64,000 nt of DNA from assembly GCA_029880855.1 (NCBI GenBank), contig JAOUNS010000020.1, forward strand, positions 1 through 64,000, given 5' to 3'. Of this stretch, positions 17,993-26,936 are shown one piece after another. The position numbers and the translations under genes are program-made. The DNA comes from Gammaproteobacteria bacterium. GTDB taxonomy: Bacteria; Pseudomonadota; Gammaproteobacteria; UBA6429; Thiohalophilaceae. Below the pieces are notes generated by a model. The model ran no database searches, was not told the DNA's origin, and saw only the letters and a list, made by a program, of their open reading frames with translations. The stretch's first letter is position 1. Each line of letters opens with the position of its first letter.

Positions 17993-18625
17993 TTAACGGT
18001 ACAGCTTTTTACGTATGCCGACACCGTGTTGCGCCACTGTCGGTTCACCGCGTGCAACAATGCGAATCGGCAGGCTGGGTTCCGGACAGACTTCTACACA
18101 CAAACCACAACCCACACAGCCCTCTTTTACCACAGGCCGATAGATGTTTCCAAACTCGAAGTCGATGGCGCTCTCACCCAACGGGCAGATCCCCACACAG
18201 GCGCCGCAGATCCCCTTGTCCACCCAGGGATAACAGGCGACGCGATCGATTTGCGCCACGCCCATCGTAATCTTGCGCAGCGGTGTCACCGTCAAGGCAT
18301 CGGTGGGACAGACTTCCATACACTTGCTGCACAGGATACAGGCCTTCTCGGCCGGATCGATATAGGGTGTATTGGCCTTGTCCCCTTCATGATCCTTGTA
18401 AAACTTCACACAGCGCGGCGGGCATACCTCACCGCACAAACCGCAACCGATGCATGCCGCAATAAAGGCATGAGCATCACTCAACGCCCCCGGTAACGGC
18501 ACATGCATCTGCGCCGCATCGGCCCGCGAGGGCATCATCCATCGGGCAATGCCGTATGGCAACGTCACAAACGCCAGTGTGCCAAGCGCCTGTAATGTAG
18601 AGAGAATAAACTTGCGTCGCTGCAT
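17993..18625 (-). CDS. napG: NapG-like four-cluster ferredoxin, second copy
   Basis: From the ATG at 18625, preceded by a GGAGG site, the product has 210 residues. The start MQRRKFILSTLQALG resembles a twin-arginine signal. Cysteine groups CIGCGLCGEVCP, CILCSKCMEVCP, CGACVGICP with an upstream Cys, and CVGCGLCVEVCP indicate four [4Fe-4S] clusters, as in NapG. It lies downstream of napH, whereas another NapG-like gene lies upstream, so the operon has two. The longer start at 18664 lies in an inverted repeat and is rejected. Confidence 0.85.
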   Translation of the reverse strand: MQRRKFILSTLQALGTLAFVTLPYGIARWMMPSRADAAQMHVPLPGALSDAHAFIAACIGCGLCGEVCPPRCVKFYKDHEGDKANTPYIDPAEKACILCSKCMEVCPTDALTVTPLRKITMGVAQIDRVACYPWVDKGICGACVGICPLGESAIDFEFGNIYRPVVKEGCVGCGLCVEVCPEPSLPIRIVARGEPTVAQHGVGIRKKLYR

Positions 18626-18650
18626 AGCACAGCCTCCGCTGCTTGTTACC

Positions 18651-18705
18651 AGAACCCGTCTCAAAATGTCGTGAGCGCAGGCGCGATAATTTTGAGACGG
18701 GTTCT
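18651..18705. repeat. Perfect 17-bp inverted repeat
   Basis: AGAACCCGTCTCAAAAT at 18651-18667 is repeated as its exact reverse complement at 18689-18705, with a 21-base loop. One arm runs into the napH stop codon. It could be a small REP- or MITE-like element, or a processing hairpin inside the operon transcript. Confidence 0.85.
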
Positions 18706-19660
18706 ACTGTTTCTTGTACTCATGACCGAGATGTCCCGGCCCCTGAAACGCGGCATCAAACCGTCGCCATTCAAATTTCAGTGCATCGGTGGGACACACC
18801 GCAATACAGGCCGTGCAGTTATTGCACTCCTGCCCGAAGTCATCATGCCAGGGGTCCAGCCCGAACTGACAAACCACATTACACTTGGCGCAATCATTAC
18901 AGTGTGTCACCTTGCGCTGGATGCGCAGCAGACGAAAGTGTCCCAGCAAGGAATACAACGCACCGCCCGGACAGACATAGCGACAAAACCCGCGCCGCGC
19001 CACCATCAGGTCAAACAGCAGGGTTAACAGGAAAAAAACAATACCCACGCCAAAACCGCCGACGGCAATTGCATAATAGATCTCACGACCGATTATCGCC
19101 GGTGGATAGATCGCAGCGAACAGCACAGCACCGCTGAACAGGGAGAGCACCACACCGGCCGCCAACACCAGATATTTCAAACGGCGATCCAGACGCCGAC
19201 GACTCACCGGCAAACCGGCACGTCTTAACCAGGCGCCGAGATTATCATTCAATTCATATAACAGCGTGGCCGGGCAGATCCAGCCGCAAAAGAACCGGCC
19301 GAACACGACGGTTAACAGGACAGGAATCAGGGCCGTCACGATAAAAGGCCAATACAGGGTCTTGCCGGCGGCACTCTGTCCCACCACTGACAAAGGGTCG
19401 CTGAGGGCCAAACCGAATAACTTGCCTGACCAGGTAGTGCCTTTCAGCCCGTTCAGATCTTCAGCCGGATCGGTGACAAAGGGTTTGGTCAGGGTTTCCA
19501 TGCTGTCAGCGATGAATTTTTCCCCCGGCGTCAGCAGATCGTAGGCATGGGCCGCCTCGTAAGTCTGATACAGATGCAGAAAGGGGATCAGGATCAAGAG
19601 CAACATCACGCTGCTCAACACCACCCAGCGCAAACGGTTCAACCAGACTAACCGGTTCAT
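18704..19660 (-). CDS. napH: NapH quinol dehydrogenase membrane subunit
   Basis: NapH takes electrons from quinol and hands them to NapG. The 318-residue product has membrane helices at about 12-30, 100-120, 160-185, 195-225 and cysteine motifs FFCGWICPA and FCRYVCPGG at membrane borders. Two cytoplasmic [4Fe-4S] groups follow: CNDCAKCNVVCQ and CNNCTACIAVCP. Length and order suit NapH. It overlaps the upstream napG by 4 bases (ATGA), showing translational coupling. Its stop codon sits in the 17-bp inverted repeat. Confidence 0.9.
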   Translation of the reverse strand: MNRLVWLNRLRWVVLSSVMLLLILIPFLHLYQTYEAAHAYDLLTPGEKFIADSMETLTKPFVTDPAEDLNGLKGTTWSGKLFGLALSDPLSVVGQSAAGKTLYWPFIVTALIPVLLTVVFGRFFCGWICPATLLYELNDNLGAWLRRAGLPVSRRRLDRRLKYLVLAAGVVLSLFSGAVLFAAIYPPAIIGREIYYAIAVGGFGVGIVFFLLTLLFDLMVARRGFCRYVCPGGALYSLLGHFRLLRIQRKVTHCNDCAKCNVVCQFGLDPWHDDFGQECNNCTACIAVCPTDALKFEWRRFDAAFQGPGHLGHEYKKQ

Positions 19661-20244
19661 GACAAACCTTCCCTGGTCTGCTGAGGAATAATGCGGATCG
19701 CCTGCGGGATCTGGATACAGGAGCGTTCACACAACCCACAACCGACACAAGCCTCGGTCACATGGGGTTGCTCCAGCATACCCGTCCGAATAGCGATATC
19801 CTGCAAGGGACAGGCGCGGTAACAAACACCGCAGGTCTTGCCCTGGAATGACAGACACAATTGCTCATCCACCCGCGCCTTGCCCATGTTGACGCGGTGA
19901 ATGATCTCGCCGGCTTCACGTGTAATCTTTTGCAAGGCGCCGGAGGGACAGACCTCCCCACACTTCATACACAGGATGCAGGCCTGCTCGCGGGGAATAA
20001 TATACGGGGTGTCGATGGAACCAAGACCGTTCTCGGTGGCAAAGAAGTTAATACACCGGTTGGGACACACCTCGCCGCATTGGCCGCAACGAATACAGCG
20101 TGATTCGAACTCACTTTCAGTCAGTGCACCGGGCGGGCGCAAAAAACGCAAGGTTGGTTGAGAACGAGCAGCCCGGGTTTCAGTGCTGACCAGCGAACTC
20201 AAACCGGCAACAGCCAATGACTGGATAAATTGACGACGTTGCAT
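19657..20244 (-). CDS. napG: NapG-like four-cluster ferredoxin
   Basis: The product has 195 residues with a twin-arginine-like start MQRRQFIQSLAVAG. Four cysteine groups are present: CIRCGQCGEVCPNRC, CILCMKCGEVCP, CGVCYRACP with an upstream Cys, and CVGCGLCERSC. NapG is the periplasmic ferredoxin that receives electrons from NapH. Translational overlap with napH supports a NapGH pair. A repeat-rich 280-base gap separates it from napA. Confidence 0.88.
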   Translation of the reverse strand: MQRRQFIQSLAVAGLSSLVSTETRAARSQPTLRFLRPPGALTESEFESRCIRCGQCGEVCPNRCINFFATENGLGSIDTPYIIPREQACILCMKCGEVCPSGALQKITREAGEIIHRVNMGKARVDEQLCLSFQGKTCGVCYRACPLQDIAIRTGMLEQPHVTEACVGCGLCERSCIQIPQAIRIIPQQTREGLS

Positions 20245-20283
20245 TAAATAAACCTGTACACCCTGACTATTTTACTTACATCT

Positions 20284-20515
20284 TTAACGCAAAGGCGCAG
20301 AGACGCAAAGAAATCATTGTTAAATCTCTGCATCCCCGCGCCTTTGCGTTTAAATAAAACGACTATATCAAACCTTCCCGAATCAATTTTTTACCACAAA
20401 GGGTCGTTCTCGCACATCCACCCGCCTCACAACACCGGCGCGCCCTGTAAGTCGCACGAAGGCGCAAAGAAACGATCTATCAATTCTCTGCGCCTCGGCG
20501 TCTTTGCGTTAGAGT
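20284..20515. repeat. Two GCAAAG-type hairpin repeats between napA and napG
   Basis: The motif AACGCAAAGGCGCAGAGACG at 20286-20305 is answered by its inverted partner CGCGCCTTTGCGTT at 20337-20350. A second pair is GAAGGCGCAAAGAAACG near 20458-20474 and CTCTGCGCC...GTCTTTGCGTT near 20495-20513. They can fold as hairpins in the operon transcript. No gene lies between 20245 and 20524. Confidence 0.75.
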
Positions 20516-20524
20516 TTTACAATA

Positions 20525-23200
20525 TCAAACCTTCTCGATCCGACAGGCCAGTTTCTTGAAGTCCACCTGACCCGAGACCAGATCCCAAACGCGACTCGAA
20601 GTACTGTTCACCAGCCACTTGTTCTTTTTGGGATCGGCGCTATCGGCCACTGACAGGTTCCAGGGACTGAACACATAGCCTTCCGGCACACTGTTACGCG
20701 CCGGTTTGACCAGACTGTTACTGCCCACCTGAGCCTTGGCCTCGTAGGAACCACGCCGGGTTACCAGGCGCACCTTGTCACCATCCTTGATACCCAGTGC
20801 CTTGGCATCATTTTCATGCATCTCCACATACATCTCCGGTACGAGTCGGCGCGTGGTCGCACTGCGATTTGACTTGGCGGTATGGAAGTGTTCATACACC
20901 ACACCCAGCCCCAGCCAGTAGGGATACTTGTCTTTCGGCACCTGATCCCAGGTCTTGCCGCGATGTTCATCATCGGTGAGGTCGGGGGTCAATCCCATAT
21001 CCCTGGCCTGTTTCAACAAGGGGATATTGTCGATGGTGTAGACACCCTGCACATGGCCGAACTCCATGAGTTTTTTGGTGATCTCTTTGCGTTTGGAATA
21101 ATCCTGCTCACACAGTTTCATGTGAACCTTGCCGTCCTTGGTACGGAAATAACCGTAGGGACGGTTTTCCCAGACACCTTCCTGCGCCATATAGCGTCGA
21201 TGTGAGCCACCGGCCTTGGCGATGGTATAGGTCGGCGCCGGCCATTGAATACCGCGCAAGCGGCGCAACTGTTCGTATGGGCTGATCTTGTCGATCCGTT
21301 CCACTTCCAGGATACCGGACAAATCGGTATCCGTGCCCTTGCTGGCGCGGATCACGTCACGGAAGATCTCCTCGGTATCGATAAAACCATCCTTGCCTTT
21401 TTTCCAGGGGAAGATTTTCTTGCCATCCAGACCCAGCAGGTCGGCGATCTCGCGGCCCTTATCCACCACCATATCCAGGTCAGGACGACAACCGGGCGGT
21501 GGTTCGGCCGCCTTGTCGCAGATATTGATCCGGCGTTCGGAACTGATATAGACGCCCTGCACCTCACCCCAGGTGGCGGCAGGGAAGATCACATCGGCAT
21601 ACAGGTTATTCGGTGCATGGCGGTAGATCTCCTGCACTACATTAAAGGTCTTGCTCAGGGCCGGTCGCACCAGATTATCCTGATCAGGCAAATCAATGTG
21701 GGTGGCGTATACCAGGAACATCGCCTTCACCTCACCTTTCAATGCACGCTCCATCATGCCCACGGCATAACCGGGGTTCTGTGAGTTCATGGCATTGATC
21801 AGGTTCTTCTCCGGCACCTTCCATTGCTTCGCCATGTGTTTGCGATGCGCCGCATTATCCAGCGGCTGGTTGAAGGGCAAACGCCCGGTCAAACCACCGG
21901 TGAAGCGTTCACCCATGGCATTGGGCTGACCGGTCATGGAGAAGGGACCACAACCGGGCTTGGCCAGATTACCGGTCAGGGTCAGCAGGTTGATAATGGA
22001 GATCACGTTATGCTGGCCGTGGATATGCTGGTTATAGCCGATGCCCCACATGATAATCACACCGCCATGACCGCTTTCGCCGCGATCCAGACGCTTGCGG
22101 GTGGCTTCGGCGAACATCTTCGCCACCTTGCGAATCAGCTCCGGTGTCACTTCCTTGCTGCCCATGCGATCCTGCACCTGTTCGGGGCTGTAGCGCTCTT
22201 TCACCCCTTTGACATATTCCTGCCAGCCGGATACATGCTTGCGCAGGAAGGGCCAGTCGATCACATCTTCATGATCCTTTAACAGAACATGTGCAATGGC
22301 ATTCAGGAAACTGATGTCGCCGTTCAGGATCGGCACATGTACCGAGTTGTCCGGATTGATATCGGCATAACCCTTGGATGTGCCGGTGTAACGCGGGTCG
22401 ACCACGATGGTCGGGATATTGGTCTTCTTCTTGTGATCAGCACAACGCCAATAGATGATGGGATGCGCTTCACGGGCGTTATGACCAAAGTGCATGATCA
22501 TGTCGGACAGTTCGATATCTTCATAGGCCAACGGCGGTGTATCCGAACCCAGAGTGGCAAAATAACCGGTCACCGCTGACGTCATACACATGCGCGCATT
22601 GGCCTCAATGGTATTGGAGCCGAGCACACCTTTCATAAACAGGTTTTCCAGATACTGCCCTTCCATGGTCAACTGACCTGAACCATACAGAGAGATAGAG
22701 TTGCCGCCGTGTTTTTTCACAAGGTGGACAATCTTGTGCGCCACCATCTCCGAGGCCTTGTGATAGGGCACGCGCACAAAATGTTCTTCATCAAACGAGC
22801 CCTTGGTCTTGCTCACATAGGAGAGGTCACCATGTTTGGGTTTGTTCCATTCCGCCCAGACATCCTTGCGCACATAGGAATCACCTTCCATGCGATCCAC
22901 ATAGATGGGTTCAGCGGCGGTCAGGCCCTTGATACATTGCAGGCCGTAGTTGGTGGGATGATCCTTGTCAGGACGCATGGAAACGATCTTGCCGTTTTCA
23001 ACCTGAATAATGGTGCCGCAACCCACACCACAATAGGGGCACTGGGCCAGGGCTGTTTTCCTTTGCACCTCACCGGCAACGGCGGGGGCGGCTTCCAGCT
23101 CCGGATTATCCGCCACATACAGACCAGCGCCTGCGGCTGTCCCGGTAATAAAGCTGCTGGTTTTGAGAAAATCCCTGCGTGTCATTTTAAAGCGTTTCAT
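20525..23200 (-). CDS. napA: Periplasmic nitrate reductase catalytic subunit (NapA-like)
   Basis: This 891-residue molybdopterin enzyme should reduce nitrate to nitrite in the periplasm. A twin-arginine signal, TRRDFLKTSS, opens the protein. A [4Fe-4S] site is formed by Cys54, Cys57, Cys61 and Cys89 (CPYCGVGCG and CIKG). The probable Mo ligand is Cys205 in NARMCMTSAVTGY. Molybdopterin segments such as GHNAREAHPI, VDPRYTGT and GQPNAMG are seen. A GGAGA ribosome site precedes the ATG. Its iron-sulphur motif differs from E. coli NapA (CRFCGTGCG) and resembles NasA-like enzymes, so another substrate is possible; the signal peptide and napGH partners favour Nap. Confidence 0.82.
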   Translation of the reverse strand: MKRFKMTRRDFLKTSSFITGTAAGAGLYVADNPELEAAPAVAGEVQRKTALAQCPYCGVGCGTIIQVENGKIVSMRPDKDHPTNYGLQCIKGLTAAEPIYVDRMEGDSYVRKDVWAEWNKPKHGDLSYVSKTKGSFDEEHFVRVPYHKASEMVAHKIVHLVKKHGGNSISLYGSGQLTMEGQYLENLFMKGVLGSNTIEANARMCMTSAVTGYFATLGSDTPPLAYEDIELSDMIMHFGHNAREAHPIIYWRCADHKKKTNIPTIVVDPRYTGTSKGYADINPDNSVHVPILNGDISFLNAIAHVLLKDHEDVIDWPFLRKHVSGWQEYVKGVKERYSPEQVQDRMGSKEVTPELIRKVAKMFAEATRKRLDRGESGHGGVIIMWGIGYNQHIHGQHNVISIINLLTLTGNLAKPGCGPFSMTGQPNAMGERFTGGLTGRLPFNQPLDNAAHRKHMAKQWKVPEKNLINAMNSQNPGYAVGMMERALKGEVKAMFLVYATHIDLPDQDNLVRPALSKTFNVVQEIYRHAPNNLYADVIFPAATWGEVQGVYISSERRINICDKAAEPPPGCRPDLDMVVDKGREIADLLGLDGKKIFPWKKGKDGFIDTEEIFRDVIRASKGTDTDLSGILEVERIDKISPYEQLRRLRGIQWPAPTYTIAKAGGSHRRYMAQEGVWENRPYGYFRTKDGKVHMKLCEQDYSKRKEITKKLMEFGHVQGVYTIDNIPLLKQARDMGLTPDLTDDEHRGKTWDQVPKDKYPYWLGLGVVYEHFHTAKSNRSATTRRLVPEMYVEMHENDAKALGIKDGDKVRLVTRRGSYEAKAQVGSNSLVKPARNSVPEGYVFSPWNLSVADSADPKKNKWLVNSTSSRVWDLVSGQVDFKKLACRIEKV

Positions 23201-23218
23201 AAAACAGGTTCTCCTTAA

Positions 23219-23935
23219 TTATTTACTGGGTACAGTGCGCAGATAAGAAATGATGTCATCGATCTCCCGGTTTGACAGATCGGCCAGTGCGTTGGGACCG
23301 GCAAACGGCAACATCCGGGTATTGGAACGCCCTTCTTTAATAGTGGTGCGGATAAAGCCGTCGGAGACCTTGTTCAGGAAACCGGCCTTGCCAATGGCGG
23401 TGCCGGTACCGCCGGCGGCATAACCGTTCCCTTCCGGGCCGTGACAGGTGGAACAGACCTGATCAAACCATTGCTTACCGAGGCGTGGATCACCGTGGGC
23501 CTCCGGTTGTGCGTCCACTTCCTTGATACGACTCGGCAGTGTGGCATGGGAACGGAGAAAAGCGACGATTTGTTCAATTTTTTCATTACCCAGATGTGAG
23601 AATGGCGGCATACCGGTACCCGCCCGGCCTTCCCGGATGGTCTCCACCAGGAAATTAACCGGTGCAATGGCGAGGAATTCTTTGTTGGTGAGTGAGGGGG
23701 CAATGCCGGGTTTACCGATGGCATCCGCCTGGTGGCAGAAAACACAGTTTTGGTTATAGAGCTCTTCGCCCTTGAAGGCCATTTCCTGATCCACCACAGG
23801 CGGACTTTGGCCGTTTTTCTGTGTTGTTGTTTTCCCGGATTTGTTTGGTGCTTCCGGTTCTTTGTTACAACCCGTACTCAATATAAGGGTGGTAACCATT
23901 ACCAGCCCTGATATGACTAAATGCGATCTTTTCAC
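23219..23935 (-). CDS. Diheme cytochrome c lipoprotein
   Basis: The product has 238 residues with a lipoprotein signal (lipobox LSTGC, Cys23), so it is membrane-anchored in the periplasm. Two class I cytochrome domains carry CVFCH at 64-68 and CSTCH near 160, each followed by a Met-containing loop (GTGMPPFSH and TRMLPFAG) that could give the axial Met. It opens the nap operon and lies 18 bases before napA, so it may replace NapB as the electron donor; that role is inference. NapB itself has a different, smaller diheme fold. Confidence 0.85.
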   Translation of the reverse strand: MKRSHLVISGLVMVTTLILSTGCNKEPEAPNKSGKTTTQKNGQSPPVVDQEMAFKGEELYNQNCVFCHQADAIGKPGIAPSLTNKEFLAIAPVNFLVETIREGRAGTGMPPFSHLGNEKIEQIVAFLRSHATLPSRIKEVDAQPEAHGDPRLGKQWFDQVCSTCHGPEGNGYAAGGTGTAIGKAGFLNKVSDGFIRTTIKEGRSNTRMLPFAGPNALADLSNREIDDIISYLRTVPSK

Positions 23936-24026
23936 ATTGCCCTCCTGCTCTCCAGAGAAGTTTTCTCTTTGTTATGTATGGCTTAGAAACCATCTCAAGC
24001 ATAGCGGCGAAGTAAAAAATTTCTCC

Positions 24027-24040
24027 TTGACCTGGATCAA
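24027..24040. promoter_or_regulatory. FNR box upstream of the nap operon
   Basis: TTGAC-CTGG-ATCAA has one mismatch to TTGAT-N4-ATCAA. It lies about 92 bases before the start of the cytochrome gene, in the short gap after fnr, so it is well placed to switch on the operon without oxygen. Confidence 0.75.
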
Positions 24041-24085
24041 TTTGAAAATACTTATGTGAAAATCAATAGGCTTTAAATTAAAAGC

Positions 24086-24808
24086 TTATTGAGCAACCTG
24101 TTTAAGCAGGGAGAATTGTTTAATTTGGACATAGCGATTTTGGATATCGATCAAACCGCGCTCCTGAAACTGGGAGAACTGGCGACTGACGGTTTCCAGG
24201 GCCAACCCCAGATAGTTGCTGATATCCTGCCGGGACATACACAGCCTGAAGCGGTCACTGACCAGTTTCTGATCCGCATACCGTTGTGACATATTCAACA
24301 AAAACCGGGCGATGCGCTGTTCGGCGGAAGTGCCACCCAACATAAGCAGGACATGTTGTTCACGCATGATCTCGCGGCTCATGATGCGTGACAGGTTGTG
24401 CAGCAGCTCAGGCACTTCCATGGACAGTTCTTCCAGTTTGGCGAAGGGAATTTGGCAAACTTCGGTCTTTTCCAGCGCCACGGCATTGCAGGGATGAACT
24501 TCACCATCAATGGCATCCAGACCAAACACCTCACCGGAAATATGGAATCCTGTCACCTGCTCCCGGCCATCCACCGTCAAGCCGTAGGTTTTCACAGCCC
24601 CGTCCTGAATGGCATAAATCCCCTTGAACTTCTCACCGGCGCGATACAGGAATTCGCCTTTGGCCAGCGGTTCGCGCCGCACCACCAGCTTATCCATCAA
24701 AGAAAGGTCCTGAGATTTCAAATTGGTGGGCAGACACAATTCACGCACCCGGCACTGTTCACAGGCCGGTTTAACATGAATGAGGTGTATCGGGTTTGGC
24801 TTGAGCAT
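24086..24808 (-). CDS. fnr: FNR-type oxygen-sensing regulator
   Basis: FNR is an oxygen-labile [4Fe-4S] dimeric activator of anaerobic genes. The 240-residue product has Cys16, Cys19, Cys25 and Cys118, spaced as the four cluster ligands of E. coli FNR. A cyclic-nucleotide-like beta roll (about 40-140) is followed by a dimer helix, then a helix-turn-helix with MSRQDISNYLGLALETVSRQ, whose E-xx-SR recognition residues match FNR. The gene is upstream of the nap operon on the same strand, and a matching box lies in between. It is divergent from moaA. Confidence 0.95.
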   Translation of the reverse strand: MLKPNPIHLIHVKPACEQCRVRELCLPTNLKSQDLSLMDKLVVRREPLAKGEFLYRAGEKFKGIYAIQDGAVKTYGLTVDGREQVTGFHISGEVFGLDAIDGEVHPCNAVALEKTEVCQIPFAKLEELSMEVPELLHNLSRIMSREIMREQHVLLMLGGTSAEQRIARFLLNMSQRYADQKLVSDRFRLCMSRQDISNYLGLALETVSRQFSQFQERGLIDIQNRYVQIKQFSLLKQVAQ

Positions 24809-25010
24809 GGGTTTTATTATAGTTTACTAATTGCATCAAGAAATCCATGATGCCCGATGTGACGAAATGAAACAAGAAAATTTCTGTTAAAAACAATAAC
24901 CTTCCGCATTCAGGGTGTTTTTTATTATACCTTTAACTGCTATACATCAAGTCACCATTCACCTATCCTGATACCATAGTCCGTCAGTCAAATTCAGCCG
25001 GAAATCACCC

Positions 25011-25985
25011 ATGCTCCTGGACCCCTATAACCGCGCCATCGAATATGTTCGCCTTTCGGTGACAGACCAGTGCGATCTGCGCTGCAGCTATTGCCTGCCC
25101 AAGGGCTTCAGTGATTTTCAGGAGCAGGAACACTGGCTGAGCTTTACCGAGATTGAACAGATTATTCGTGTCTTTGGCAGTCTGGGCACGCGCCGTATTC
25201 GACTCACCGGCGGCGAACCGCTGGTGCGCAAGGATATTGATCAGCTGGCAGCACGCCTCGCCGCACTACCCGGGATCGATGATCTGTCGCTGAGCACGAA
25301 CGCGACACGGCTGGAAAAACTGGCCCCGGCCCTGTATCACGCCGGAATTTCACGCATCAATGTCAGTCTGGATACCCTGCGCCCGGATCGATACAAGGCC
25401 ATCACCGGCGGCAAACTGGACAAGACCCTGCGCGGTCTGCTGGCCGCCAAAGAGGCGGGATTCCAACCCATCAAGATCAATATGGTGGTCATGCGGGACG
25501 TGAATGATGACGAGGTGGAAGCCATGGTGGAATTTTGTCTGAAGCACGATTTCACCCTGCGTTTCATCGAAACCATGCCGGTGGGAGATACCGGACGTGC
25601 CGCAGGCAAACAATTCATCCCTCTGCACGCCATTCAGCAACGCCTCGCCGACCGCTATGAGCTGATCGACAGCGTCATGCAGGGCGGCGGTCCGGCCCGT
25701 TATGTACGCATCGCCGGTACGGAATTGCGTATCGGCTTCATCACCCCCATGTCACAGCATTTCTGTGCAACCTGCAATCGGGTGCGTCTCTCGGCGGATG
25801 GCATCCTCTATATGTGCCTGGGTCAGGAGCACCAGTATGATCTGCGCCCCCTGGTACGTGACGGGATCAGCGATGCCGCACTGGCGGAACACATTCAACA
25901 GGCCATCGCCCTGAAACCGGAAAAACACGAATTTCAGGAAAAACCACAGCAGGTCGTACGCTTCATGTCCATGACCGGTGGCTGA
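25011..25985 (+). CDS. moaA: GTP 3',8-cyclase (molybdenum cofactor step 1)
   Basis: MoaA is a radical SAM enzyme that starts molybdopterin synthesis from GTP. The 324-residue product has the radical SAM motif Cys21-x3-Cys25-x2-Cys28 in TDQCDLRCSYC, then RLTGGEPLVR, the FIETMPVG stretch, and the C-terminal cluster CATCNRVRLSADGILYMCL. It ends in Gly-Gly, as MoaA must for function. The nearby NapA needs this cofactor, which fits its place next to fnr. The next gene starts 6 bases after the stop. Confidence 0.95.
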   Translation: MLLDPYNRAIEYVRLSVTDQCDLRCSYCLPKGFSDFQEQEHWLSFTEIEQIIRVFGSLGTRRIRLTGGEPLVRKDIDQLAARLAALPGIDDLSLSTNATRLEKLAPALYHAGISRINVSLDTLRPDRYKAITGGKLDKTLRGLLAAKEAGFQPIKINMVVMRDVNDDEVEAMVEFCLKHDFTLRFIETMPVGDTGRAAGKQFIPLHAIQQRLADRYELIDSVMQGGGPARYVRIAGTELRIGFITPMSQHFCATCNRVRLSADGILYMCLGQEHQYDLRPLVRDGISDAALAEHIQQAIALKPEKHEFQEKPQQVVRFMSMTGG

Positions 25986-25991
25986 TGTGCC

Positions 25992-26471
25992 ATGCTGCGC
26001 CGGTTAGTCTTTGTCCTGTTCTGTTGCGGCATCCTGCCGTCCGGCCTGTCAGCCAATTCCAACACCCTGCAATCGATCCTGCAGCAACCCGACGCACCGG
26101 CAGGTGTGGTTATCGAAATCGCCACACGCGATCAAGCCGGTCTGCAATGGGCTCTGCCCCGTGCCCATACCTATATACAGCAACTGCGCGAGCGGTTTCC
26201 GAAACTGCCCATCGTGATCGTCAGCCATGGTCGGGAGCAATTTGCGCTGCAAACAAACCGGCAACCGCAAACGGCCCGGGTCCATGAACTGACCAAACTG
26301 TTGAAAAAAGACAATGTGCAATTACATGTCTGTGGTACGCACGCCGCATGGCGTGGTGTCAGTGCAGAGGATTTCCCGGATTATGTCGATGTCTCGCCGG
26401 CCGGACCGGCACAGATCAATGATTATCTGGCGCTGGATTATGTGTTAATAGTCATCCGCAAGGCGGAATAG
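25992..26471 (+). CDS. Secreted DsrE/F-like protein
   Basis: This 159-residue protein has a signal peptide (about 1-20) and a single alpha/beta domain reminiscent of DsrE/DsrF-like folds. It has the strand PAGVVIEIAT, then LPIVIVSHG and VQLHVCGTHAAWRG, whose Cys could be the sulphur-carrying residue. Exported versions of this fold occur in many proteobacteria with no settled role. It is only 6 bases after moaA, so it is likely cotranscribed. Confidence 0.7.
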   Translation: MLRRLVFVLFCCGILPSGLSANSNTLQSILQQPDAPAGVVIEIATRDQAGLQWALPRAHTYIQQLRERFPKLPIVIVSHGREQFALQTNRQPQTARVHELTKLLKKDNVQLHVCGTHAAWRGVSAEDFPDYVDVSPAGPAQINDYLALDYVLIVIRKAE

Positions 26472-26475
26472 CGGT

Positions 26476-26919
26476 TTACGGACAGTTACCCAACCGCTTG
26501 CCGGAATATTTCAGTTGCAGTTTCATGGTCGGCATACCCTTGCCACCCGCTTCAAATGCCCCCTTGCCCGACATCGTATCGTCCATATATGTAACAGTTC
26601 CGCCGCCTGTCATTTTATCTTCATCAGTCTCACAACTGATTGACCAGCTGACCGTATCACCTTCCACCTTGACCTTCTGTTTACTGCATCCCTTGTTGTT
26701 CTCATTCAGACCGGGGGTGGGATTTCGACGGGTAATACATTTCTGATAAGTATCGGGCGCCACCTCAACCGGCAAACCTGTCCCGTGGGCCTGAACAGTA
26801 AACTCCCACATGCCATATTTAATCTTCGCCTCGGCGGCCGGAGAAACAAAAACACCGCTCAACAACAGCATCGGCAAGACCAGTCTTTGCCCGGCGAATT
26901 TTAAATGGTTGTGGTGCAC
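26476..26919 (-). CDS. DUF3617 family periplasmic protein
   Basis: The product has 147 residues with a signal peptide (about 1-31). The mature domain fits DUF3617: KYGMWEFTVQ, a QKCITR segment, paired cysteines (CSKQKV, ISCET) and a TGGGTVTYMDDTMSGKG hairpin. The family is periplasmic and of unknown function. It converges with the DsrE-like gene, with only 4 bases between the stops, and no terminator is visible. Confidence 0.8.
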   Translation of the reverse strand: MHHNHLKFAGQRLVLPMLLLSGVFVSPAAEAKIKYGMWEFTVQAHGTGLPVEVAPDTYQKCITRRNPTPGLNENNKGCSKQKVKVEGDTVSWSISCETDEDKMTGGGTVTYMDDTMSGKGAFEAGGKGMPTMKLQLKYSGKRLGNCP

Positions 26920-26936
26920 GACTCAGCCCTCATCAG

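Noticed and set aside
24937-24950. FNR box before moaA
   Set aside because: CTGCT-ATAC-ATCAA keeps only one good half-site.
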